64,000 nucleotides of DNA from Paraburkholderia tropica (GTDB lineage Bacteria; Pseudomonadota; Gammaproteobacteria; Burkholderiales; Burkholderiaceae), in NCBI RefSeq assembly GCF_900109265.1, contig NZ_FNZM01000004.1, positions 124,001-188,000 on the forward strand, in the 5' to 3' direction. Made by a program: the position numbers and the translations under genes. Numbering within the stretch: position 1 is the first letter of the stretch; the number at the start of each line of letters is the position of its first letter. The notes under the pieces are model-generated. The model saw nothing but the letters and a program-made list of their open reading frames with translations. It made no database searches and had not been told where the DNA came from. Shown piece after piece: positions 8,242 through 16,061 of this stretch.

Positions 8242-9387
8242 TCAACCCGCGCGCGTCGTCCGGCGCGCACGCACCGCTTGCGCCAGCGCGTCGAGCACGG
8301 GCTCGGTCTGCGCCCAGCTGATGCACGCGTCGGTGATCGACACGCCGCGCTTGAGCGGCACGCCCGGCTGCTGGTCCTGACGCCCTTCTTCCAGATGGCT
8401 CTCGATCATCACGCCGACGATGCGCGCATCGCCGCCCTTCAACTGCTCGCCGATATCGCGCGCCACGTCGATCTGACGCTGATGCTGCTTGCTCGAATTC
8501 GCGTGCGAGCAGTCGATCATCACCTGCTCGCGCAGCCCCGCCTTCGCGAGCGACGCGCAGCACGCGGCCACCGACGCCGCGTCGTAATTCGGCCCGCTCT
8601 TGCCGCCGCGCAGAATCACGTGGCAGGCGTCGTTGCCGCGCGTTTCGAAGATCGCGGCCATGCCCATCTTCGTCATGCCCATGAACGCGTGGCTCGCGCT
8701 CGCGGCCACGATCGCGTCCGCCGCGACCTGCACGCCGCCGTCCGTGCCGTTCTTGAAGCCGATCGGGCACGACAGCCCCGACGCCAGTTGCCGATGGCTC
8801 TGGCTCTCGGTCGTGCGCGCGCCGATCGCGCCCCACGCCACCAGATCGGCGATGTATTGCGGGCTCAGCAGATCGAGGAATTCGGTGCCGGTCGGCAGGC
8901 CGAGCGCGTTGATGTCGAGCAGCAGCTCGCGCGCCTTGCGCAGCCCTTCGTTGATGCGGAAGCTGCCGTCGAGACGCGGATCGTTGATATAGCCCTTCCA
9001 GCCCACCGTCGTGCGCGGCTTCTCGAAGTAGACGCGCATCACGATCAGCAGGTCGTCGCTCAGCGTGTCAGCCTTCGCCTTGAGCAGCTTCGCGTATTCG
9101 ATCGCCTGGTCGTGGTCGTGGATCGAGCACGGCCCGACCACGATCACGAGGCGGTCGTCGCGCTGCGCGAGCACCTCGGCAATCTGCGCGCGGCTCGTTT
9201 CGACGAGCGTCTGCGTGTCCTGCGGCACCGGCAGCTCGTCGAGCAGCAGCGCGGGCGAGATGAGCGGACGCACGGCGCCGATGCGCACGTCGTCGATGCG
9301 GGTGGTGTCCTGGGTGGCGTCGGCAAAGCCGACTTCCTGGTCGTGCTGCGGGTTGTCGATACGGCTCAAGGTGCTCTCCAGTCTCAT
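8242..9387 (-). CDS. aroG: 3-deoxy-7-phosphoheptulonate (DAHP) synthase, class I
   Basis: A 381-residue enzyme that condenses phosphoenolpyruvate and erythrose 4-phosphate, the first step of the shikimate pathway for aromatic amino acids. Class I AroF/G/H signatures are clear: LVIVVGPCSIHD at about 80-91, MRVYFEKPRTTVGWKG (PEP site), ARTTESQSHR, FKNGTDG, and the metal-binding DCSHANSSK. The length is slightly above the 350-360 of E. coli enzymes because of an N-terminal extension of about 30 residues, a region that carries feedback contacts in this family. Which amino acid inhibits it cannot be read. It is a single gene. The aroG symbol is used for the class and not for a specific inhibition type. 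A direct repeat just upstream (9406-9424) may be regulatory. Confidence 0.95.
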   Translation of the reverse strand: MRLESTLSRIDNPQHDQEVGFADATQDTTRIDDVRIGAVRPLISPALLLDELPVPQDTQTLVETSRAQIAEVLAQRDDRLVIVVGPCSIHDHDQAIEYAKLLKAKADTLSDDLLIVMRVYFEKPRTTVGWKGYINDPRLDGSFRINEGLRKARELLLDINALGLPTGTEFLDLLSPQYIADLVAWGAIGARTTESQSHRQLASGLSCPIGFKNGTDGGVQVAADAIVAASASHAFMGMTKMGMAAIFETRGNDACHVILRGGKSGPNYDAASVAACCASLAKAGLREQVMIDCSHANSSKQHQRQIDVARDIGEQLKGGDARIVGVMIESHLEEGRQDQQPGVPLKRGVSITDACISWAQTEPVLDALAQAVRARRTTRAG

Positions 9388-9405
9388 GCAACGCCTGCGC
9401 TTTTT

Positions 9406-9424
9406 ATGCAGATTTCATGCAGAT
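9406..9424. repeat. tandem ATGCAGAT direct repeat before aroG
   Basis: Two copies of ATGCAGAT (9406-9413 and 9417-9424) with an 11-bp period lie 19-37 bp upstream of the DAHP synthase start, in its leader or promoter. One helical turn between repeats would suit a regulator, but none is identified. Confidence 0.4.
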
Positions 9425-9502
9425 GATGCGGACGCGGCGCACGCGTCTCGCGGGGGACAAGCCGGGATTATCGCATCTGCCGCACCTTGGCCGTCAACGA
9501 AA

Positions 9503-9525
9503 CGAGGCGGCTCGCGGCCGCCTCG
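9503..9525 (-). terminator. terminator of the fatty-acid hydroxylase operon
   Basis: A perfect 9-bp stem (CGAGGCGGC / GCCGCCTCG) with a 5-base loop is followed on the minus strand by TTTCGTT. It lies about 40 bp after the hydroxylase stop codon. Confidence 0.65.
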
Positions 9526-9562
9526 TGGTGGATGTGCGTCACGCCGACGCGCGAGCGCCGGC

Positions 9563-10570
9563 TCAGTTCGCCGTGCCGCCCATCGGATAGCCCTTGCCCG
9601 CCAGCCGCTTCGCGATGCGCACGAGCGCGAGCCACTGCTGGGCGATCAGGCCGTCACCGTAGTTCACGCCCTTGCCGTGCGGCGCGGGCAACTGGTCGCG
9701 GATGCCCGTGGGTTCCGGCGCCTTGTTCCAGGACGCGGTGCGGAACATCACGTCCCACCACGGAAACAGCACGCCGAAGTTGCAGCCGTAGCGCGTGCCT
9801 TCGTGGCCGTAGCCGATCGCGTGATGGCGGCGATGAAACGCCGGGCTCACGAGAATGCGCTCCAGCACCCGGCCGTAGTCGAGCCGCGCGTTCACGTGCT
9901 GCACGGCCTGCAGGAAGTTGCTCACCGCGATCAACACGACGAACTGCGCGGGCGGCACGCCGATAAACAGCGAAATCGCCGCGAAAAACGCCGCCTGCAC
10001 GATGTCGTCGAGGAAGTGATTGCGGTCGTCGCACCAGAGCGACATCTGCTGCTGGCTATGGTGCACCGCGTGCAATTCCCACCACACGCCGAAACGATGC
10101 TGCCAGCGGTGATACCAGTAGCCCGCGAAATCGAGCACGACCAGATAGACCAGGAACGAGACGTACGGCTTGTCGGTGACGCCGGGCCACAGGCTGTCCA
10201 CGTCGATGTTCGGAATGTTGTGGATCGCCATCTCGCTTTGCAGATGGTTGAACAGCGGTGTGAGCATGAAGAAGAACGCCATGTTCAGAATGCCGAGCTT
10301 CGCGATCCACGTGTACCAGACGTCGGCGCGCAGCGCCTTGCGGTCCTGCCACGATTCGGCCGGGCGCAGCGCTTCGAGCGGGCGCAGCAGCACGTAAGTC
10401 AGCGCGATTTCGAGCACGCCGACGATCACCCAATAGAGCGCGTCGTAGGTGTCCTCGTCGTAGCCCATCAGGCCGACCTTGTAGAAGATCGGCTGCACGA
10501 CGTCGACGTAGACGAGCGTCTGCAGCCACGAAACGAGGTTGTCGGCCTGCGAAAGCAGCGTGTCAAGCAT
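9563..10570 (-). CDS. sterol desaturase / fatty acid hydroxylase family membrane protein
   Basis: A 335-residue integral membrane di-iron protein. The eight-histidine pattern of the family is visible: HRWQH (about 157-161), HAVHH (about 169-173) and HRRHH (about 247-251), placed between hydrophobic helices. These enzymes use O2 to hydroxylate or desaturate lipid chains, and the bacterial substrate is usually unknown. An early four-helix part (residues 40-140) precedes the first His box. GGGAG lies before the ATG at 10570. It is 15 bp downstream of a secreted beta-propeller gene on the same strand, so the two form an operon, and a terminator follows. Candidate roles are lipid A, hopanoid or ether-lipid modification, but the sequence does not decide. 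Confidence 0.88.
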   Translation of the reverse strand: MLDTLLSQADNLVSWLQTLVYVDVVQPIFYKVGLMGYDEDTYDALYWVIVGVLEIALTYVLLRPLEALRPAESWQDRKALRADVWYTWIAKLGILNMAFFFMLTPLFNHLQSEMAIHNIPNIDVDSLWPGVTDKPYVSFLVYLVVLDFAGYWYHRWQHRFGVWWELHAVHHSQQQMSLWCDDRNHFLDDIVQAAFFAAISLFIGVPPAQFVVLIAVSNFLQAVQHVNARLDYGRVLERILVSPAFHRRHHAIGYGHEGTRYGCNFGVLFPWWDVMFRTASWNKAPEPTGIRDQLPAPHGKGVNYGDGLIAQQWLALVRIAKRLAGKGYPMGGTAN

Positions 10571-10585
10571 CGGGACTCCCGCTCG

Positions 10586-11617
10586 TCAATCCGGATTCGG
10601 CGCGTAAAACGGCGCGCTGTTGGCGAAATAGATGCCGTGCGGCGAGCGGCCCACGGCGATCGTATCGATCAGCTTGCGCGTCGTGAGATCGATGATGCCC
10701 ACGTGCTTCGCGAAGCGGAACGTAACCCACAGATAGCGTTTGTCGGCGGAAAGTTCCATGTCGTCGGGACCGGGGCGCAGGCCCGTGATGTCGGCGACCT
10801 TGGTGAGCGTCGTGTAATCGAGAATGCTGATGGTGCTTTCCACGCGATTCGACACGGCGATGTGCTTGCCGTCGTCGAGATTGCGGAAGTTGTGCGCGCC
10901 GCGCCCGGTCTGGATCTTTTTCACCAGCGTGCGGTTGTGCCAGTCCACCACGGCCACGTCGTCCTCGCCCGTCATGCCGACCAGCAGGTACTTGTCGCCG
11001 GGCGTCATCCACAGGCCCGCGGGCGTGTTGCCGATATGCAGCTTCCAGAGCACGGTCTGCGTCGGCAGGTCGATGGCCGCCACTTCGCCGGTGTCCTGAA
11101 GCGTCACGAACGCGGTCTTGTTGTCCGACGCGAAGGTGATGTGGCTCGGCGTCTTCGCGAGCGGGATGCGCTTGACGAGCGTGACATCATGGCCGTTGTA
11201 GCTGTAGATGTCCACGCGATCCAGACGCAGGCCGGCCGTCACGAACCACTTGTGGTCGGGCGAGAAGCCGAGCTGGTACGGATCTTCGATCCCTTCGACG
11301 CGGCGCTGCACCTTGCCGCTGTGCGGGTCGAGGAACAGCAGGTCGTTCGAGACGGAATCGGCGACGATCAGCGACTGGCCGTCGGGCGTGATCATCAGGT
11401 GATGCGGTTCCTTGCCGGTGGGCTCCGTGCCCACGACGGTGCGGCTCGCTTCGTCGATCAGCGAAAGCTGCGCCTCGCCGGAGTCGAGCACGATGACCTT
11501 GTCGTTCGGATTGACGTTGGCGTCGGCGTGGGCCAGCGCGCTGCAAGCGAGACCGCCCGCGAGGAGCGCCGCTGCGGCGCGTTTGCGGGTCAGGGAGAAA
11601 ATCGGGAAATGGGACAT
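10586..11617 (-). CDS. exported YncE-like seven-bladed beta-propeller protein
   Basis: A 343-residue periplasmic protein. After a signal peptide (about 1-31, ending SALAHA) come repeated blades of about 42 residues with the YVTN/NHL-type pattern, for example VIVLDSGEAQLSLIDEASRT, PHHLMITPDGQSLIVADSVS, AKTPSHITFASDNKTAFVTL, MELSADKRYLWVTFRFAKH and RSPHGIYF. There is no evident enzymatic motif. The ATG at 11617 is placed directly before the signal peptide; an in-frame codon lies 96 bases further upstream. It is the first gene of a two-gene operon with the fatty-acid hydroxylase, so it may bind a ligand or partner protein of that membrane enzyme. That link is inference from position. Confidence 0.82.
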   Translation of the reverse strand: MSHFPIFSLTRKRAAAALLAGGLACSALAHADANVNPNDKVIVLDSGEAQLSLIDEASRTVVGTEPTGKEPHHLMITPDGQSLIVADSVSNDLLFLDPHSGKVQRRVEGIEDPYQLGFSPDHKWFVTAGLRLDRVDIYSYNGHDVTLVKRIPLAKTPSHITFASDNKTAFVTLQDTGEVAAIDLPTQTVLWKLHIGNTPAGLWMTPGDKYLLVGMTGEDDVAVVDWHNRTLVKKIQTGRGAHNFRNLDDGKHIAVSNRVESTISILDYTTLTKVADITGLRPGPDDMELSADKRYLWVTFRFAKHVGIIDLTTRKLIDTIAVGRSPHGIYFANSAPFYAPNPD

Positions 11618-11916
11618 TTCGTAAGGGCGTGAGGCCGGGGAATTGCCGGGAAAAGCGGCCGGGGAAAGCGCGCGGGGCCGGTTTGTGCTGAGATAGTTGC
11701 TGGTGCGCCGCAACGCGGTCGAAAGCCAGATGAAACCTCAATGAAACCGGGCAGCGAATCGCGCGCCGCGGATCATCTGCTTAACGCGTGAGCGATGCAT
11801 TCCGATGACGCGCGTGGCACATTCTGACGCGCTTTTCTGCTGATTTCCGACAAATTGTGAGCCGCGGCGTGCGCGAGGCGCGTGTGTTCCGGCCCCGCAA
11901 CCGCGACGAGGCGCCC

Positions 11917-13242
11917 ATGCAGCATCGCACCCGCGACGACGATGTGCGCGACGTGCCCGACGGTCTCTCCGCGGGCACGGTGCGCAAGGTACGCGAAGCG
12001 CTCGAAGGGCGCCGGCGCGGCGCCGCGCTGCTGCTGCCGCTCGCGGGCCCGGCCGTGATCGTCTCGGTCGCGTACATGGACCCCGGCAACTTCGCGACCA
12101 ACATCCAGGCGGGCGCGCGCTACGGTTACGCGCTGCTGTGGGTCGTGCTGCTCGCCAACGGCGTGGCGATGCTGTTCCAGGCCTTGTCGGCGAAACTCGG
12201 CATCGTCACCGGCCGCAATCTCGCCGAGCTGTGCCGCGAACGCCTGCCCGCGCCGCTCGTCTGGTGCATGTGGATCGTGAGCGAGATCGCCGCCATGGCC
12301 ACCGATCTCGCCGAATTCCTCGGCGGCGCGATCGGCCTCGCGCTGCTGTTCCATCTGCCGCTGATCGCGGGCATGGCCGTCACGGCGCTCGTCACCTACG
12401 GGCTGCTGTTCTTCGAGCGCGCGGGTTTCCGGCCGCTCGAACTCGTGATCGGCGCGCTCGTCGGCCTGATCGGGCTCTGCTATCTGCTCGAACTCTTCAT
12501 CGTGCCGGTTGCGTGGACGGGCGTGCTGCGCGGCACCTTCTCGCCGCGCCTGCCCGATGCGCAGGCGGTCACGATCGCGGTCGGCATCGTCGGCGCGACG
12601 GTCATGCCGCACGCCCTCTTCCTGCATTCCGGGCTCACCCAGGCGCGCGTGCAGCCGCGCAACGACGCCGAACGCGCACGTCTGCTGCGCTTTTCGAACG
12701 TCGAAGTGGTCATCGCGCTGGCGTTCGCGGGCCTCATCAACATGGCGATGGTGATCATGGCGTCGGCGTCGTTTCATCAGGGCCATGCCGATGTCGCCGA
12801 AATCGGGACCGCCTGGCACACGCTCGCGCCGCTGTTCGGCGTGGCCGCGGCGGGCATCTTTCTGGCTTCGCTGATCGCCTCGGGCATTTCGAGTTCGGTG
12901 GTCGGCACGCTCGCGGGACAGATGATCATGCAGGGCTTCGTCGGCTTCCAGATTCCGCTCTGGCTGCGCCGCCTCGTGACGATGGCGCCGAGCTTCGCGG
13001 TCGTGGGCCTCGGCGTGAACGCCACCGATGCGCTGGTCGCAAGCCAGGTCGTGCTGAGTCTCGCGCTGCCGTTTCCGATGGCCGTGCTGGTGGTGTTCAC
13101 GTGCCGGCGCGACGTCATGGGCGCGTACGCGAATAGCGCGTGGGTGGCGTGGCTCGCGGTGCTGGGCGCGCTGACCGTGCTCGCGCTCAACGCGCTGCTG
13201 CTCGTGCAGGCGCTGGGCGTGAGCGTGCCTGGGCTCGGTTGA
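11917..13242 (+). CDS. mntH: Nramp-family divalent metal (Mn/Fe) transporter
   Basis: A 441-residue inner-membrane proton-coupled importer of Mn(II) and Fe(II). The metal-binding helix 1 motif DPGN is at about 55-58 (AYMDPGNFATN) and the helix 6 motif is MPHALFLHS. Eleven hydrophobic helices fit the family. I chose the ATG at 11917 because GAGG sits about eight bases upstream; a GTG at 11857 would add 20 residues and cannot be ruled out. It is divergent from the beta-propeller operon with 300 bp between them. No clear MntR or Fur site was recognised. Together with ohr, the catalase-like gene and the iron receptors in this window, it fits a metal and peroxide stress theme. Confidence 0.9.
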   Translation: MQHRTRDDDVRDVPDGLSAGTVRKVREALEGRRRGAALLLPLAGPAVIVSVAYMDPGNFATNIQAGARYGYALLWVVLLANGVAMLFQALSAKLGIVTGRNLAELCRERLPAPLVWCMWIVSEIAAMATDLAEFLGGAIGLALLFHLPLIAGMAVTALVTYGLLFFERAGFRPLELVIGALVGLIGLCYLLELFIVPVAWTGVLRGTFSPRLPDAQAVTIAVGIVGATVMPHALFLHSGLTQARVQPRNDAERARLLRFSNVEVVIALAFAGLINMAMVIMASASFHQGHADVAEIGTAWHTLAPLFGVAAAGIFLASLIASGISSSVVGTLAGQMIMQGFVGFQIPLWLRRLVTMAPSFAVVGLGVNATDALVASQVVLSLALPFPMAVLVVFTCRRDVMGAYANSAWVAWLAVLGALTVLALNALLLVQALGVSVPGLG

Positions 13243-13610
13243 TGCTGCGCCATGAGCCGCGCTGCGGGCCGCGCCATAAAAACCCTGCGCGATGCGGGGC
13301 TAAATGCAGCAAACGCCGCCGCCCGCGAGCGAGCGCTAAACAACGTTAGCAACGCTTCAGCGCGAAGCGAGCAACGCAGGGTGCGCCATCCCATCGATTC
13401 GCGATCGATTCGCGCAAGATCGCGCGTGGACGTGCGCGAACCGTTCATCGGCCCGTTCGCGTCGGCAGAGACGAATCGCAGTGAATCGGCGTGACGCGTG
13501 CAAACTCGCGCAAAACCATGCACCATTACCGTTTTCAACGCTCCGGCCCCCGCGCCGGCTGCACACTTCGCAACCTAGCGCCACACATCGCCACAAGCGA
13601 GCGACCTGCC
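13243..13610 (+). other. intergenic region, no supported gene
   Basis: This is 368 bp between mntH and zwf. Short frames exist, but none has a ribosome site or gene-like composition. There is a small repeat (CGATTCGCGATCGATTCGCG, 13394-13413). The zwf promoter should lie here but I could not place it with confidence. Confidence 0.5.
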
Positions 13611-15086
13611 ATGACGAATCAGCCTGCCCAAGCCGCGCCCGAACAGCCCGTCGACATGATCATCTTCGGCGGCGGAGGCGACCTGGCCGCGCGCAAACTG
13701 CTCCCCGCGCTCTACATGGCGCACCTGCACGGCAACCTGCCCGCCGAGACGCGCATCATCGCCGTCGGCCGCAAGAACTGGACCATCGACGACTATCGCA
13801 AGTTCATGGAAGAGCAGTCGCGTCCGTTCATCGACGCCAAGGCCTTCGACCCGCAAGCGTGGGACCGTTATCTGAGCCTGTTCCAGTACGTGATCATCGA
13901 CGTGAACGATCCCGCCGATTACGCGCATCTGAAGCAGGCTTCGCGCGAGCACGCGCTGCGCGTGTTCTATCTTTCGACGTCGCCCGAACTCTTCACGACG
14001 ATCTGCGACAACCTGTCGGCCGGCGGTCTGCTCGACAGCCAGTCGCGCGTCGTGCTCGAAAAGCCGCTCGGCCACGACCTCGCTTCGGCGCAGGAGATCA
14101 ACGAGTCGGTGGGCCGTCACTTCGCGGAATCGCAGATCTACCGCATCGACCATTATCTCGGCAAGGAAACGGTGCAGAACCTGATGGTGCTGCGCTTCGG
14201 CAATCCGATCTTCGGACCGCTGTGGCAAGCGCCGTATATCCGCAGCGTGCAGATCACGGTGGCGGAAACCGTGGGCGTGGGCAGCCGCGCGGGCTTCTAC
14301 GATCACACGGGCGCGCTGCGCGACATGGTGCAGAACCACCTGCTGCAACTGCTGTGCATCGTGGCGATGGAGCCGCCCGTTTCGCTCGATCCGGACGCGG
14401 TGCGCGACGAAAAGCTCAAGGTGCTGCGCTCGCTGCGCCCGATGTCGCTCGCCGATATCGCGCGCGACACGGTGCGCGGCCAGTACGCGGCGGGCGCCGT
14501 CGACGGACAGCCGGTGAAGGGCTATCTGGAAGAAGACAACGTGCCGGCCGACAGCAAGGCCGAAACCTTCGTGGCGATCCGCGCGCACATCAACAACTGG
14601 CGCTGGGCCAACGTGCCGTTCTTCCTGCGCACGGGCAAGCGCCTGCAAAAGCGCCAGTCGGAAATCGTGATCGAATTCGCGGACCTGCCGTTCTCGATCT
14701 TCCCGAGCGGCCCGCGCAATTACGGCAATCGACTCGTGATCCAGTTGCAGCCGGAAGAATCGATCCAGTTGCAGATGCTCGCGAAGGAACCGGGCAGCGG
14801 CATGAACATGCTGCCGGTGAATCTGAATCTGGATTTGCAGCAGGCAATTCCGGAGCGCCGCGCGGAAGCGTACGAGCGTCTGCTGATCGACGTGATTCGC
14901 GGCCGTCTCACGCACTTCATGCGCCGCGACGAACTCGAAGCCGCATGGACGTGGGTCGAGCCGATTCTCGACGGCTGGAAGGAACTGAACGACCGCCCGC
15001 GCACGTACACGGCGGGCACGTTCGGCCCGGCGGCTTCGTCGGCGCTGCTCGCGCGCGAGAACATGTCGTGGGCCGAAGAGGCTTGA
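13611..15086 (+). CDS. zwf: glucose-6-phosphate 1-dehydrogenase
   Basis: A 491-residue enzyme that oxidises glucose 6-phosphate to 6-phosphogluconolactone with reduction of NADP+ (or NAD+). It feeds the oxidative pentose phosphate and Entner-Doudoroff routes and supplies NADPH. The N-terminal nucleotide-binding loop reads IIFGGGGDLAARKLLPALY (about 17-35), with GGGGDL where many family members have GASGDL. The active-site signature IDHYLGKETVQN occurs near residue 180, with EKPLGHD before it. The length equals that of the E. coli enzyme. The ATG at 13611 matches the family N-terminus; 40 upstream in-frame codons are judged non-coding. It is a single gene here, with no pgl or edd neighbours, closed by a strong terminator. 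Confidence 0.96.
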   Translation: MTNQPAQAAPEQPVDMIIFGGGGDLAARKLLPALYMAHLHGNLPAETRIIAVGRKNWTIDDYRKFMEEQSRPFIDAKAFDPQAWDRYLSLFQYVIIDVNDPADYAHLKQASREHALRVFYLSTSPELFTTICDNLSAGGLLDSQSRVVLEKPLGHDLASAQEINESVGRHFAESQIYRIDHYLGKETVQNLMVLRFGNPIFGPLWQAPYIRSVQITVAETVGVGSRAGFYDHTGALRDMVQNHLLQLLCIVAMEPPVSLDPDAVRDEKLKVLRSLRPMSLADIARDTVRGQYAAGAVDGQPVKGYLEEDNVPADSKAETFVAIRAHINNWRWANVPFFLRTGKRLQKRQSEIVIEFADLPFSIFPSGPRNYGNRLVIQLQPEESIQLQMLAKEPGSGMNMLPVNLNLDLQQAIPERRAEAYERLLIDVIRGRLTHFMRRDELEAAWTWVEPILDGWKELNDRPRTYTAGTFGPAASSALLARENMSWAEEA

Positions 15087-15113
15087 TGATTTCGTGCTGA
15101 GATTCGAAGCATG

Positions 15114-15145
15114 AAAAAACGCCGCGCTTCATGCGCGGCGTTTTT
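15114..15145. terminator. bidirectional terminator after zwf
   Basis: A 9-bp stem ACGCCGCGC / GCGCGGCGT with a TTCAT loop is flanked by A6 and T5. It can end zwf on the plus strand and the small membrane gene coming from the minus strand. Confidence 0.88.
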
Positions 15146-15231
15146 GTTGGTGTTTGCCGATGTATCCGCTCTGGCGCCGATACATTCAACGCGGCAAGGC
15201 AGGCAACCCAGGCAACGACTCGCGCGAACGA

Positions 15232-15411
15232 TCAGCGACGATCGTCGCCCGGCGACGCATTCTCCGCGCCCGCGCGCTCGGGATGAAACAGATCAAGACC
15301 GGCGAACACCACTACGCCGCTCAGCGCCATCATCGGCACCGAATGGCGCCCCAGAAAGAGAATCAACGCGGCCAGCCACGTCGAAATACAAAAAGCGCCA
15401 ATGCGCCGCAT
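15232..15411 (-). CDS. small two-helix membrane protein (59 aa), unknown function
   Basis: A short gene that is easily missed. It encodes 59 residues starting MRRIGAFCISTWLAALILFL; residues 4-20 and 24-42 are hydrophobic enough to cross the membrane, and a charged tail (HPERAGAENASPGDDRR) follows. The ATG at 15411 has GGAG seven bases upstream. Third codon positions are mostly G or C, like neighbouring genes. It lies 109 bp downstream of the MarR gene on the same strand and before the bidirectional terminator at 15114-15145, so it may be the second gene of a MarR-controlled unit. I do not recognise a family. A chance open frame is possible because of its length. Confidence 0.55.
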   Translation of the reverse strand: MRRIGAFCISTWLAALILFLGRHSVPMMALSGVVVFAGLDLFHPERAGAENASPGDDRR

Positions 15412-15520
15412 GATGCCACTCCATTCACTACCCGCGCGGCGTTCGCCCTGAATCGCGAGAACGCGCGCGTGCTGCAGTTTCCTGCTGTTGTTTGCGATTG
15501 CCTGTGTTGATCGATGGCGG

Positions 15521-15937
15521 CTAGCCGAGCGTCGCGCGCGCGGTGCGCAGACGGCTCACGGTGTCGACGAACGCCTCGCCGCCCAGCGTGCGCTTGATGC
15601 GCCCCGTGACCGTTGCGCTCGCGTGATGCAGCGCCTCGCGAATGGCCTGCGCCTGCGCCGTGGGCACGATGGCCACTTCGCGCTGATCGCCTTCGGTGCG
15701 CTGGCGCTCGACATAGCCGCGCGCCTCCAGACCGTCGATGACGCGCGTGGCCGTGGGCCGTGCGATCGAGAGCATGTCCGAAAGCTCGTGCTGCAAAGAA
15801 CCGGGCCGTTCCAGCACCGCGCGCAGCATGAAACCCTGGGGCGGCGTGAGGCCGAAAGGCTCGAAAGCTTCGGACCACTCGCGTTCGAGGCGGCGTGCCA
15901 GCGCCGACGTGTTGAAGTAAAGACACTGATCGAACAT
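15521..15937 (-). CDS. MarR-family transcriptional regulator
   Basis: A 138-residue winged-helix regulator. The recognition region is LQHELSDMLSIARPTATRVIDGLEARGYVERQ (about 49-80), with the wing RTEGDQREVAI, both typical of MarR. The N-terminus (MFDQCLYFNTSALARRLEREW) resembles regulators that sense small aromatic or redox ligands; the single early Cys at residue 5 is noted but unproven as a sensor. I use the ATG at 15937, since the longer in-frame extension is Arg-rich and unlike the family. It may regulate itself and the small membrane protein downstream. The Na/Pi transporter gene is upstream on the same strand, 124 bp away. Confidence 0.85.
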   Translation of the reverse strand: MFDQCLYFNTSALARRLEREWSEAFEPFGLTPPQGFMLRAVLERPGSLQHELSDMLSIARPTATRVIDGLEARGYVERQRTEGDQREVAIVPTAQAQAIREALHHASATVTGRIKRTLGGEAFVDTVSRLRTARATLG

Positions 15938-16061
15938 GGCCACAGGATAACCGTTTGTCGTTAGCCATGCAATCAATCGCCTGCGATCCGGGCCTTTTTT
16001 AAGGCACTTTCGAATTGGTCCGACAAGGTTTCGATGAGCTTTTCGCGTGCCTGGATCGGCT

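Noticed and set aside
13252..13494. 80-codon frame between mntH and zwf
   Set aside because: Arg/Ala/Ser-rich, no ribosome site, atypical for a protein.
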